DNA of 7,706 nucleotides from an uncultured Veillonella sp. Its GTDB lineage: Bacteria; Bacillota; Negativicutes; Veillonellales; Veillonellaceae. Below, one piece after another: positions 1 to 5,273 of the stretch. The position numbers were made by a program, and so were the translations under genes. Each line of letters begins with the position of its first letter. Within the stretch, counting starts at the first letter, position 1. The stretch lies in assembly GCA_900757715.1 (NCBI GenBank), contig CAAEOZ010000003.1, forward strand, positions 1 through 7,706, written 5' to 3'. The notes beneath the pieces were generated by a model. The model was not told the origin of the DNA, made no database searches, and was given only the letters and a program-made list of their open reading frames with translations.

Positions 1-53
1 AAAAAGGACATCCCCTGACCTGTAAAATCTACAGTTCCGGAATGTCCTTTTTT
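1..53 (-). terminator. Hairpin terminator after the recombinase/RlmD-tail gene
   Basis: Positions 1-14 pair with 39-52. Read on the minus strand this is AAAAAGGACATTCC against GGGATGTCCTTTTT, with a single U-G wobble, and an inner CTGTA/TACAG stem sits at 20-24 and 30-34. The minus-strand transcript ends in a T run at the window edge. The stem begins about 47 bases past the stop codon of the fusion gene at 100. On the plus strand the wobble becomes a C-A mismatch but a T run also follows, so it may act in both directions. Confidence 0.75.
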
Positions 54-99
54 CCATACTTCACTATATTTTTAACACATGATACTGCTTATCCACAAT

Positions 100-1230
100 C
101 TATATGATTCCAAAATGTCTAAATGCCTGCATAATCGCATCTTCCTTCTCCGGTGTACACTGTGGCTGTCTCGCATTCTCTGATTTAGCCGGATTGAAGT
201 TCTCACCGACATCTAATCCACACTTCTTCTTAATCTGTGCGATATACAGTGATGAAACCTTCAGTCCTGTCTTTTCAAGTACATATGCCTTTATCTGCTC
301 ATAAGTTGCTTTTCCCTTAAATTCAGATAAATCCATATCCTCCAGGGAGAAGTCAACCTTCACTTTTCTGCTGTCGGCCATTCTCCGTTCCACTTCGGTC
401 CGCGCTGAGCAAAGGTCCACCGGACCTTTAGCGCCCTTGGAAAGTAAGACAACCGTCTCAACGGTACTTTCATTTTCCCAACTTATATCATCTATCACAG
501 TACCATTATAATATACTGGGAATCTGAAGTGTATATGTTTTAGAAACTTGCCATTTTCAAGGCGTTCCGGATAAAGCTCAATGCTTTCCACGAAGGTTCC
601 CATGAATTCCTTCTTCTCTGCATCTGATAATTTATCATATAACTTATCAAAGGCAATTAGGAAATTGTAGATTCTGTCCCCTGACAACTGCTTTCTTCGA
701 ATATGTGCCAGGCGACTCTGTATTTCATCCATATGATTTTCTGTCAGAGCCATTTCATCATATTTATCATAAAAACGCTTTTGCAGGTCATCATATTTCT
801 TCTCATACATGGAATCTGTCACATCAAGGTTATCCATCTGGATAGCTATCTTGTCCTTTGACACCTCAAGCTGCCTCATTTTCTTCTTTAATCCATCAAG
901 CTCTTGCTCCAGTTCAGAGGTATCAACTCTGGCTGCAATCTTCTCTCTGATACCCTTTTCAAAGTCCGGAGAAGTAACCATTTTCTTAATCAGCTCAGCT
1001 ACTGCATCATTTACAATATCCTGTCCCCATTGCTTATGGTAATCGCACTTATGTCCCGTGGTCCCAGTAGGATGCTTACAGGCATAATAGAAATAATCTC
1101 TATAAGTGCCACCTTTTGGATGTCTCTTACGATTTACATTACCATACATATTGGCACCACATCCCAGGCACTTTAAAATACCGGTCAAAATATGTTCGTG
1201 TTCAAGGCTATGCGTCTTAACGCGCTTCAC
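100..1230 (-). CDS. Large serine recombinase C-terminal part fused to RlmD-type tail
   Basis: This 376-aa frame is the continuation of the recombinase after the amber codon. The GTG at 1230 is an internal Val codon and I see no convincing ribosome site for it, so independent translation is doubtful. It opens with the zinc ribbon: Cys21 and Cys24 (CLGC), then Cys51 and Cys62. A charged helical stretch with coiled-coil character runs from about 104 to 180; in this family it controls synapsis and directionality. Residues 257-264 (VETVVLLS) contain the attachment core. From there on the sequence is the C-terminal extension seen on clostridial RlmD proteins (FSLEDMD, KATYEQIKAYV, LKVSSLYIAQIKKKCG, ending RHFGII). 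The tail was therefore probably acquired from the target gene on integration. An insert of about 16-19 residues at roughly 267-286 is unusual. Confidence 0.75.
   Translation of the reverse strand: MKRVKTHSLEHEHILTGILKCLGCGANMYGNVNRKRHPKGGTYRDYFYYACKHPTGTTGHKCDYHKQWGQDIVNDAVAELIKKMVTSPDFEKGIREKIAARVDTSELEQELDGLKKKMRQLEVSKDKIAIQMDNLDVTDSMYEKKYDDLQKRFYDKYDEMALTENHMDEIQSRLAHIRRKQLSGDRIYNFLIAFDKLYDKLSDAEKKEFMGTFVESIELYPERLENGKFLKHIHFRFPVYYNGTVIDDISWENESTVETVVLLSKGAKGPVDLCSARTEVERRMADSRKVKVDFSLEDMDLSEFKGKATYEQIKAYVLEKTGLKVSSLYIAQIKKKCGLDVGENFNPAKSENARQPQCTPEKEDAIMQAFRHFGII
402..434. repeat. Palindrome inside the left RlmD-type tail
   Basis: AAAGGTCC (411-418) and GGACCTTT (422-429) form a perfect 8-bp stem with a 3-base loop, and GCGCT (402-406) can pair with AGCGC (430-434) around a 4-base bulge. 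It lies in frame in coding sequence and encodes part of KGPVDLC. Compared with the tail copy at 7292-7585, the left copy is about 16 residues longer exactly here, so the palindrome looks like part of a short in-frame insertion. Confidence 0.55.
439..459. repeat. Left attachment core (direct repeat copy 1)
   Basis: This is one copy of a 21-bp exact direct repeat shared with 7586-7606; on the plus strand it begins GGAAAGTAAGACAACC. It is seven whole codons (ETVVLLS) of the recombinase/RlmD-tail fusion. Sequences on both sides diverge at once between the two copies, as expected for att sites made by conservative recombination. The crossover dinucleotide cannot be fixed from one sequence. Confidence 0.75.
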
Positions 1231-1263
1231 TCCCGTAGTTTTTCTCTTATCCTGAGCCGCCTT

Positions 1264-2103
1264 CTATTCTTCTGCACTGATAATTGCTTCATGTTCTCCG
1301 TCTACAACCATGAATTCATCTTGTTTTACAACATGAAACTCATTTCTTTTTCCCTGGACCTTCTCTGTTTTTCTTCTTCCATAGGCTAATTTACCGCAGT
1401 AAACAGGATTATCAATTACACCTTTGACAAAGGATGCCGCAAAGCCATCAATCGTATTATTCTGGCGTTTCTTTTTCACATAACCGCTTTCATTGAGAAA
1501 CGCAGCAATTGCTGCTACTCCCATAGTTGTATTGATATATTTATCAAAGATAATTTTTATTACTTCCACTTCATCTTCCGCAATAAATAATGATCCATCT
1601 ACAAGCTTATATCCATATGGAGCAAAACCACCATTCCATTTTCCTTCTCTGGCCTTCTGCTTACGACCTTCCATAGTCTGAACAAGAATATTGTCTCTTT
1701 CAATTTCTGCAACAGCTGATAGAACCGAAATCATAAGCTTGCCGGCATCCTTAGAAGAATCAATGCCATCCTCAACACAGATCAGATTGACTCCGAAATC
1801 CTGCATCTTTTGCAGTGAGCTAAGTACATCAGCGGCATTTCTTCCAAAACGAGAAAGCTTAAAAACAAGAACATAGTCAATATCATCTGTGCCTGCTTCA
1901 ATTAGTTCAAGCATTTCCTTAAACTGTGGACGGCCATCAACATTTTTACCGGATTTACCTTCATCAGAAAACTCTCTAACTACAACCATGTCCTGATAAT
2001 CAGCATATTTCTTAAGTTTTTCCTTCTGAGCATCTAAACTGAACCCATCGACCTGCATGGCAGTAGATACTCTTGTATATATGTAACATCGTTGCTTTTT
2101 CAA
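1264..2103 (-). CDS. Large serine recombinase, N-terminal catalytic fragment
   Basis: This 279-aa fragment carries the resolvase/invertase catalytic domain, which cuts and rejoins DNA through a serine-phosphate link during integration and excision. The nucleophile is Ser13 in YTRVST. Arg11, Arg85 and Arg88 (KLSRFGRN) and the AEIER helix near residue 135 are family hallmarks. A DNA_invertase-linked recombinase domain runs from about 157 (GKWNGGFAPYGYKL) to the end. The TTG start at 2103 is chosen because GGAGGAG at 2111-2117 precedes it by 7 bases and the conserved N terminus begins directly after. The reading frame ends at the TAG at 1264-1266, before the zinc-ribbon and coiled-coil region that large serine recombinases need for att-site recognition and synapsis. 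Alone it would probably be inactive. Confidence 0.85.
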   Translation of the reverse strand: MKKQRCYIYTRVSTAMQVDGFSLDAQKEKLKKYADYQDMVVVREFSDEGKSGKNVDGRPQFKEMLELIEAGTDDIDYVLVFKLSRFGRNAADVLSSLQKMQDFGVNLICVEDGIDSSKDAGKLMISVLSAVAEIERDNILVQTMEGRKQKAREGKWNGGFAPYGYKLVDGSLFIAEDEVEVIKIIFDKYINTTMGVAAIAAFLNESGYVKKKRQNNTIDGFAASFVKGVIDNPVYCGKLAYGRRKTEKVQGKRNEFHVVKQDEFMVVDGEHEAIISAEE

Positions 2104-2127
2104 ATAATCACTCCTCCAAAATATATA

Positions 2128-2161
2128 TCAACCATTTTGCCAATGCCGACAAAATGGTTGA
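2128..2161. repeat. 12-bp inverted repeat ahead of the recombinase
   Basis: Plus-strand TCAACCATTTTG (2128-2139) and CAAAATGGTTGA (2150-2161) are perfect complements with a 10-base loop. It lies between the end of the KilA-N reading frame (2165) and the recombinase ribosome site (2111-2117). No T run follows on the minus strand, only TATATATTTT, so it is a poor intrinsic terminator. A regulator-binding dyad or an mRNA structure controlling the recombinase fits better. No clear promoter was found here: TTGTCG and TATATA are 19 bases apart. Confidence 0.55.
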
Positions 2162-2164
2162 ATA

Positions 2165-2308
2165 CTATTGTTCCTCAATCCTATTGCTGATTTTTTCAGC
2201 CTCATTTAGGACTCGAAGTTGATACTCTGCAATCTCCTTCAACGCTTCGAATCTATCTTTCTTATCCATTCCCTCTCGAATCATTTGTGCGTTATGCGAT
2301 TCAAGATT
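2165..2308 (-). pseudogene. Stranded C-terminal end of the KilA-N gene
   Basis: Directly after the TAG at 2309-2311 the same frame reads NLESHNAQMIREGMDK, continues through ALKEIAEYQLRVLNEAEK, and ends at TAG 2165-2167. This matches the expected NLE(S/T)xNAxxIxxG C terminus of KilA-N proteins. No start codon with a ribosome site lies in it. With readthrough the whole protein would be 281 residues, a normal length for the family, against 233 as read. Confidence 0.7.
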
Positions 2309-3010
2309 CTATAGAACAGTTAATTCATTTATTGTTGCATAATCCCTAACATTACTCTTTTTTGCAAGCTCTGGATTAGCCTCTCTCCAAGCTTTTGCAG
2401 TAAAACCAAATAATGCTACATTAAGTAAATCCGCCTCTTCTGCATAAGGAAGCCACTGTAAATCCTCACGATAATTGCATACAGGAATCAAATAATTCTT
2501 AACCGCATCCGTTTGAATTAAATAATTATTCTTGGATAGAAATCTCTTTGCATCCCATTCCAACTTCTGCAAATCATTTTCAGCTTCCTTTAGTCTTTGG
2601 AACTCTTTGATCAGGTACAATTTGAACACCGGACTGATAGCAGAAGCAAATTCAAATGCAATATCCTTATGCGCAAATGTTCCGCCGTATTTTCCACGTT
2701 TAACATACAGTCCAACTGCATTAGTTTTTTCTACCCATTCTGATACGCTTGGTGTAAACGTAACAAGTCCTGCCTCTTTTTTAAAGTGTTCAGATTCGAA
2801 CACTTTAAAATTCGGATTATATATTTCTTCCCATGTTGATAAGAATTCCAAAGTGCTTCTATTTCTTAACCAATTTCGAATAACATCCGCAGCTCGCGAA
2901 TTATCCGATTTAGCAGCTGCTATATCTGTAATACAGATATAGTCATCTATGTCTTCATACGATACCGTAACCGGTATTCCCTGAACTGTAATAACTCTAT
3001 TCTTAGCCAT
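2309..3010 (-). CDS. KilA-N domain protein, truncated by in-frame TAG
   Basis: This 233-aa protein has a KilA-N DNA-binding domain, found in phage and mobile-element proteins, at about residues 20-140. Landmarks are YICITDIAA, the VIRNWLRNRSTLEFLSTWE stretch, NPNFKVFE, and the G-rich RGKYGGTFAHKDIAFEFA segment before FKLYLIKEFQRLK. The molecular role of these proteins is not well defined; a DNA-binding or antirepressor-like function is usual speculation. The ATG at 3010 has AAGGAGG (3020-3026) 9 bases upstream and overlaps the end of the XRE gene by 8 bases, so the two are translationally coupled. The frame stops at TAG 2309-2311 within INELTVL, but continues for 47 sense codons of family-like sequence, so the protein is probably missing its helical C terminus. 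Confidence 0.85.
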   Translation of the reverse strand: MAKNRVITVQGIPVTVSYEDIDDYICITDIAAAKSDNSRAADVIRNWLRNRSTLEFLSTWEEIYNPNFKVFESEHFKKEAGLVTFTPSVSEWVEKTNAVGLYVKRGKYGGTFAHKDIAFEFASAISPVFKLYLIKEFQRLKEAENDLQKLEWDAKRFLSKNNYLIQTDAVKNYLIPVCNYREDLQWLPYAEEADLLNVALFGFTAKAWREANPELAKKSNVRDYATINELTVL

Positions 3011-3239
3011 TATTCTGTTCCTCCTTCGCCTTATTCATCTGCTCTGCCTTCACATAATACTCAAGCAGTCGCAGAAAGTACTTAGGAACACGCTTCTTTC
3101 CATGCTCCCAGTCACTAACTGTCATATAGGGAATTTCAAAGTACTCACAAAACTGATGCCTGTTCATGCCGGTACTTTCCCTTAGTTCAATTAAAATATC
3201 TTTTGCGTCTCTATCATCATTCATAATATAATCTGCCAT
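3003..3239 (-). CDS. XRE-type helix-turn-helix regulator
   Basis: This 78-aa protein has a Cro/CI-type helix-turn-helix at about residues 25-52: MNRHQFCEYFEIPYMTVSDW followed by EHGKKRVPKYFLRLLEYY. The ATG at 3239 follows AGGAG (3247-3251) with 7-base spacing. The gene lies first in an overlapping pair with the KilA-N gene (8-base overlap), so the two products are probably made in proportion. The promoter region just upstream holds two CACGC/GCGTG dyads, one inside the -35/-10 spacer and one at the predicted transcript start, so this protein probably represses its own operon and perhaps the recombinase behind it. It is small for a CI-like repressor and has no peptidase or dimerisation domain. 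An antitoxin role beside KilA-N is possible but unproven. Confidence 0.85.
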   Translation of the reverse strand: MADYIMNDDRDAKDILIELRESTGMNRHQFCEYFEIPYMTVSDWEHGKKRVPKYFLRLLEYYVKAEQMNKAKEEQNNG

Positions 3240-3251
3240 ATCTTTGCTCCT

Positions 3252-3293
3252 TTCACGCTAAGCGTCAATATTATATTATCACGCAACACGTGA
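3252..3293. promoter_or_regulatory. Two dyad operators in the XRE promoter
   Basis: Dyad 1 is ACGCTAAGCGT (3255-3265), a perfect odd palindrome whose flanks T3252/T3253 also pair with A3267/A3268. Dyad 2 is TCACG-N5-CGTGA (3279-3293). Both share the plus-strand half-site TCACGC (3253 and 3279), and the dyad centres are 26 bp apart, about two and a half helical turns. Dyad 2 fills the spacer between -35 and -10, and dyad 1 covers the predicted start of transcription, the usual layout for autorepression. Confidence 0.6.
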
Positions 3294-3301
3294 ATATTCA
3301 A
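3273..3301 (-). promoter_or_regulatory. Promoter of the XRE/KilA-N operon
   Basis: On the minus strand a -35 TTGAAT (3301-3296), a 17-base spacer and a -10 TAATAT (3278-3273) give a good housekeeping-type promoter, with transcription expected to start near 3266 and a short leader of about 27 bases to the ATG at 3239. It overlaps the last codons of the small upstream reading frame. Confidence 0.65.
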
Positions 3302-3365
3302 GATTAAGTATATAATCCTGCCTGTCTCCAGACGCATTAGTCCACTCATATATCAATGCTACTTT
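3279..3365 (-). pseudogene. Continuation of the small ORF beyond the TAG
   Basis: These 28 sense codons, ending in TGA at 3279-3281, keep the frame of the 35-residue ORF and encode KVALIYEWTNASG followed by DRQDYILNLEYSRVA. Absence of any further stop, and the alternating hydrophobic/polar pattern typical of a beta strand, suggest formerly or conditionally translated sequence. It also holds the -35 box and spacer of the XRE promoter. Confidence 0.45.
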
Positions 3366-3473
3366 CTACGCGGTTCCAAGTTCTATGCTATCTCCATATT
3401 TCTCAATCATTCTTGCTAAAAAATCACAGCAGCGATTAAAGTCTCCCTGCTGTTGTCTTGTCATACTAATCAT
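3366..3473 (-). CDS. Small unrecognised ORF, cut by in-frame TAG
   Basis: The ATG at 3473 follows GGAGG (3480-3484) with an ideal 6-base gap. It encodes 35 residues (MISMTRQQQGDFNRCC, then DFLARMIEKYGDSIELGTA) before TAG at 3366-3368. The same frame then carries 28 more sense codons (KVALIYEWTNASG, DRQDYILNLEY) to TGA at 3279-3281, and these look like real protein with balanced composition. Read through, it would be a 64-position protein. I do not recognise the family with certainty; small acidic/helical proteins of this kind are common beside the replication genes of clostridial elements. The stop TGA and last codons overlap the XRE promoter. The ribosome site is the main evidence that it is translated. 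Confidence 0.55.
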   Translation of the reverse strand: MISMTRQQQGDFNRCCDFLARMIEKYGDSIELGTA

Positions 3474-3522
3474 TATTTTCCTCCGTATTTTCTAATTAAT
3501 GTTCTAAAAAGTCCGCTCATCT

Positions 3523-3565
3523 TGCTCACACTGCTCCATATATATCAGGCTGAGCAGCATGAGCA
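3523..3565. repeat. 14-bp inverted repeat after the helicase gene
   Basis: TGCTCACACTGCTC (3523-3536) and GAGCAGCATGAGCA (3552-3565) are inverted with only a 2-base central mismatch and a 15-base loop; a further GCTCA occurs at 3515-3519. It begins 16 bases past the helicase stop. On the minus strand TTTTT follows 13 bases after the stem, too far for a standard terminator. A weak terminator, an mRNA-stabilising hairpin or a replication-protein site are all possible. Confidence 0.5.
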
Positions 3566-3580
3566 GGTATTTTACCTATA

Positions 3581-4873
3581 TCAGTCAAACGGTGTTTTGC
3601 CGGCAACCGGTGTAAACTCCGCTTTGCATACATTGTGAAAGCCTCGACGATTACCAATACATTTCGCATCATAAATAAGTCCATATCTTTTCTGATTCTC
3701 CTTTATATAATGCAAAAAGCCGGCAGAAGCCCTCGGTTTTTCAAGGTTATCTTCACACCAGCTTACATAGATATTATAAAAATCCGTTGATGAAATCTTC
3801 TTCCCGATTTCAAATTGTAGATAACCTTCAGACTTCATAAATGCCAGGATATTATTTCCCTCCTCCTGTGCATCCACCAAATTCTGCTTGGCATCCACAC
3901 TCTCCGTAAACACATAATTATTCGAAACAAGTCTTTGTAATCCTTCAAGTGCCCAAAGAAAAATCCCATCCCTTTCTTTCCTAAGTTTATCAATAAGATA
4001 AGGGTCATCTTCCCTACCATCAACCTTATCCTTCGTAGTCAGTATCAACTGTCTACGATAAAAGCCGTCCGTTTTATCATAAAGTGCATGAAGACCGCCA
4101 TTACCAAATGCTATCAGCCTGGCATATACCACACCCTGAAAGCTCTGCTGGCCTTTACGCTCCAAATCAATCTGATCCTCCAGTGTAACGATACTTTTTA
4201 TATGATTTGTCTGAGGCAAAGCTTCCAGCTTCATATCATCATCCACCGTAATCAACATATATTCCAGATTTGCTCTAGCAAACTTATCTACCTCTATTTT
4301 CTGTAAACTACAGGAATACATATTATTTCCAAACAATTCTCTAAGTACAAGACCGATTCGAGATTTTCCTTCTCCACCTTTTCCAATGATAAGCATCATT
4401 TTCTGTGCTTTCGTGGTTGGCAATAACATATATCCCATGTACTCCTGAAGCGTCAAAATGTCATCCGGATTTAAAAGTTCCTCCATAAACTTAAGCCACC
4501 TTGCCGGCTTTTCCACATCAGGATCATATATTACTGGTAATCGGTTAAGACAAAAATCTTTCTGTTCTGAAAATTCCCCATTCAAGAACAAGGTTCCATT
4601 TGCCACATGAATCCTATCCGTCTGGAGTGGCAGTGGTTCTGAGTACGCCTCCAGCTTAATCGTCTGCAACAATTGTTCCACTTTTCTTGCAAGCCCCGAT
4701 GTTACATAAGGACGAACCATAGAATAAATATCATTCTTAATTCCAGATTCATCAGATACAATGCCATCAATTGTAAATAAAATCCCATGAATACAAATCA
4801 TAGGATGCATTTTTAAATAGCACTCGGCAAATGCACCTTCAATTATTTTATCTTTATCATCCAGCCAATCCAT
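3581..4873 (-). CDS. D5/P4-family superfamily 3 replication helicase
   Basis: This is a D5_N plus SF3 AAA+ helicase, the type that unwinds origins of P4-like phages, plasmids and integrative elements. Numbering from the ATG at 4873 (430 aa), the D5_N-like region is about 1-140, with Walker A GKGGEGKS at 164-171, Walker B MLITVDDD at 206-213, the sensor asparagine in IAFGNG near 258, and the arginine pair in FYRRQ near 273. The C-terminal winged-helix-like part follows. I prefer this start because relatives begin close to MDWL and it follows the stop of the upstream gene by one base, implying coupling. A longer 457-aa frame opens at a TTG at 4954 that has no properly spaced ribosome site. No primase (TOPRIM, AEP or CHC2) motif is present, so priming must come from elsewhere. 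It is the only clear replication gene here. Confidence 0.88.
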   Translation of the reverse strand: MDWLDDKDKIIEGAFAECYLKMHPMICIHGILFTIDGIVSDESGIKNDIYSMVRPYVTSGLARKVEQLLQTIKLEAYSEPLPLQTDRIHVANGTLFLNGEFSEQKDFCLNRLPVIYDPDVEKPARWLKFMEELLNPDDILTLQEYMGYMLLPTTKAQKMMLIIGKGGEGKSRIGLVLRELFGNNMYSCSLQKIEVDKFARANLEYMLITVDDDMKLEALPQTNHIKSIVTLEDQIDLERKGQQSFQGVVYARLIAFGNGGLHALYDKTDGFYRRQLILTTKDKVDGREDDPYLIDKLRKERDGIFLWALEGLQRLVSNNYVFTESVDAKQNLVDAQEEGNNILAFMKSEGYLQFEIGKKISSTDFYNIYVSWCEDNLEKPRASAGFLHYIKENQKRYGLIYDAKCIGNRRGFHNVCKAEFTPVAGKTPFD

Positions 4874-4874
4874 G

Positions 4875-5207
4875 CTATACAGCTCTCTTCTCTGCGACTC
4901 GCTGCTCACCTTCTGCAATTCTGTAGTTAAAATGTCTTCTCTCAATAGTTTCAATCTCCTTTTTCAATTCTTCATAAATTTTCTTTTGTTCTTCTTCCGT
5001 GGATTCCAAAATAAAAAGCTCATAGTAATAATCCACTGTTTCAAAATCATCTACCGCTAACTTAAAAAGAGGACTCCAATCGGAATCCTCTACACTTTTT
5101 GGTGCATATTTAGTTTTCATTTCGCGCAAATAGCTATGGAACTTTGATATTCTTTGGCAAAGCTCTCTCTTATCTTCTTCCCCTTTCCGGGCTTTAGATT
5201 TTTTCAT
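4875..5207 (-). CDS. Unrecognised 110-aa charged helical protein before the helicase
   Basis: I do not recognise this family. The protein begins with a basic stretch (MKKSKARKGEEDKR), has an aromatic acidic middle (DDFETVDYYYELF) and ends in a long charged helix from about residue 66 to 108 with coiled-coil character. The stop TAG at 4875-4877 is one base from the helicase ATG, so the two are probably coupled and may act together in replication initiation, for example as an origin-binding or loader protein; that is inference. The ATG at 5207 is chosen because the longer frame upstream to a TTG at 5267 runs through a promoter whose -35 box is that very TTG. The ribosome site before the ATG is weak (GAAAG only). 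Confidence 0.7.
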   Translation of the reverse strand: MKKSKARKGEEDKRELCQRISKFHSYLREMKTKYAPKSVEDSDWSPLFKLAVDDFETVDYYYELFILESTEEEQKKIYEELKKEIETIERRHFNYRIAEGEQRVAEKRAV

Positions 5208-5238
5208 TTCATAATTGCTTTCAAAAATTATTATGTTA

Positions 5239-5267
5239 AGATTACTCTTGTTTGTAACGCTTGTCAA
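5239..5267 (-). promoter_or_regulatory. Strong promoter of the replication operon
   Basis: Minus-strand TTGACA (5267-5262), a 17-base spacer and TAATCT (5244-5239) match a sigma-A promoter with a perfect -35. Transcription should begin near 5232, giving a leader of about 25 bases to the ATG at 5207. It is placed directly behind the end of the acetyltransferase gene at 5274 and marks the border between cargo and backbone. Confidence 0.75.
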
Positions 5268-5273
5268 TCATTT

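Larger units (their letters stand above)
100..2103 (-). pseudogene. Large serine recombinase gene interrupted by one in-frame TAG
   Basis: The two halves listed separately are one gene of 667 codon positions, because the frame is unbroken from 2103 to 100 apart from a TAG at 1264-1266. Around the stop the frame reads ISAEE, stop, KAAQDKRKTTGVKR. In relatives of this family I expect a tryptophan at this point, so TGG to TAG is the simplest explanation. The break falls at the end of the recombinase domain, just before the zinc ribbon, and should separate the catalytic domain from the DNA-binding C terminus. Unless the amber is read through, full-length integrase is not made. Confidence 0.8.

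Noticed and set aside
100..2103. Frameshift as the cause of the split recombinase
   Set aside because: The two parts are in the same frame with 11 sense codons between the TAG and the internal GTG, so a substitution creating TAG is sufficient.
2532..2942. A 136-codon plus-strand open frame opposite the KilA-N gene
   Set aside because: It is the antisense of a convincing gene, has no recognisable domain and no matching ribosome site.
3581..4954. A 457-aa helicase starting at TTG 4954
   Set aside because: AGGAG ends one base before that TTG, too close to serve it, and the extension overlaps the upstream gene by 80 bases. The ATG at 4873 fits the family N terminus, though a TTG at 4945 with AGGAG 10 bases before it cannot be excluded.
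4875..5267. A longer 130-aa version of the gene before the helicase, starting at TTG 5267
   Set aside because: That TTG is the -35 box TTGACA of a well-spaced promoter, and the extra residues would be upstream of the transcript start. The ATG at 5207 is used.
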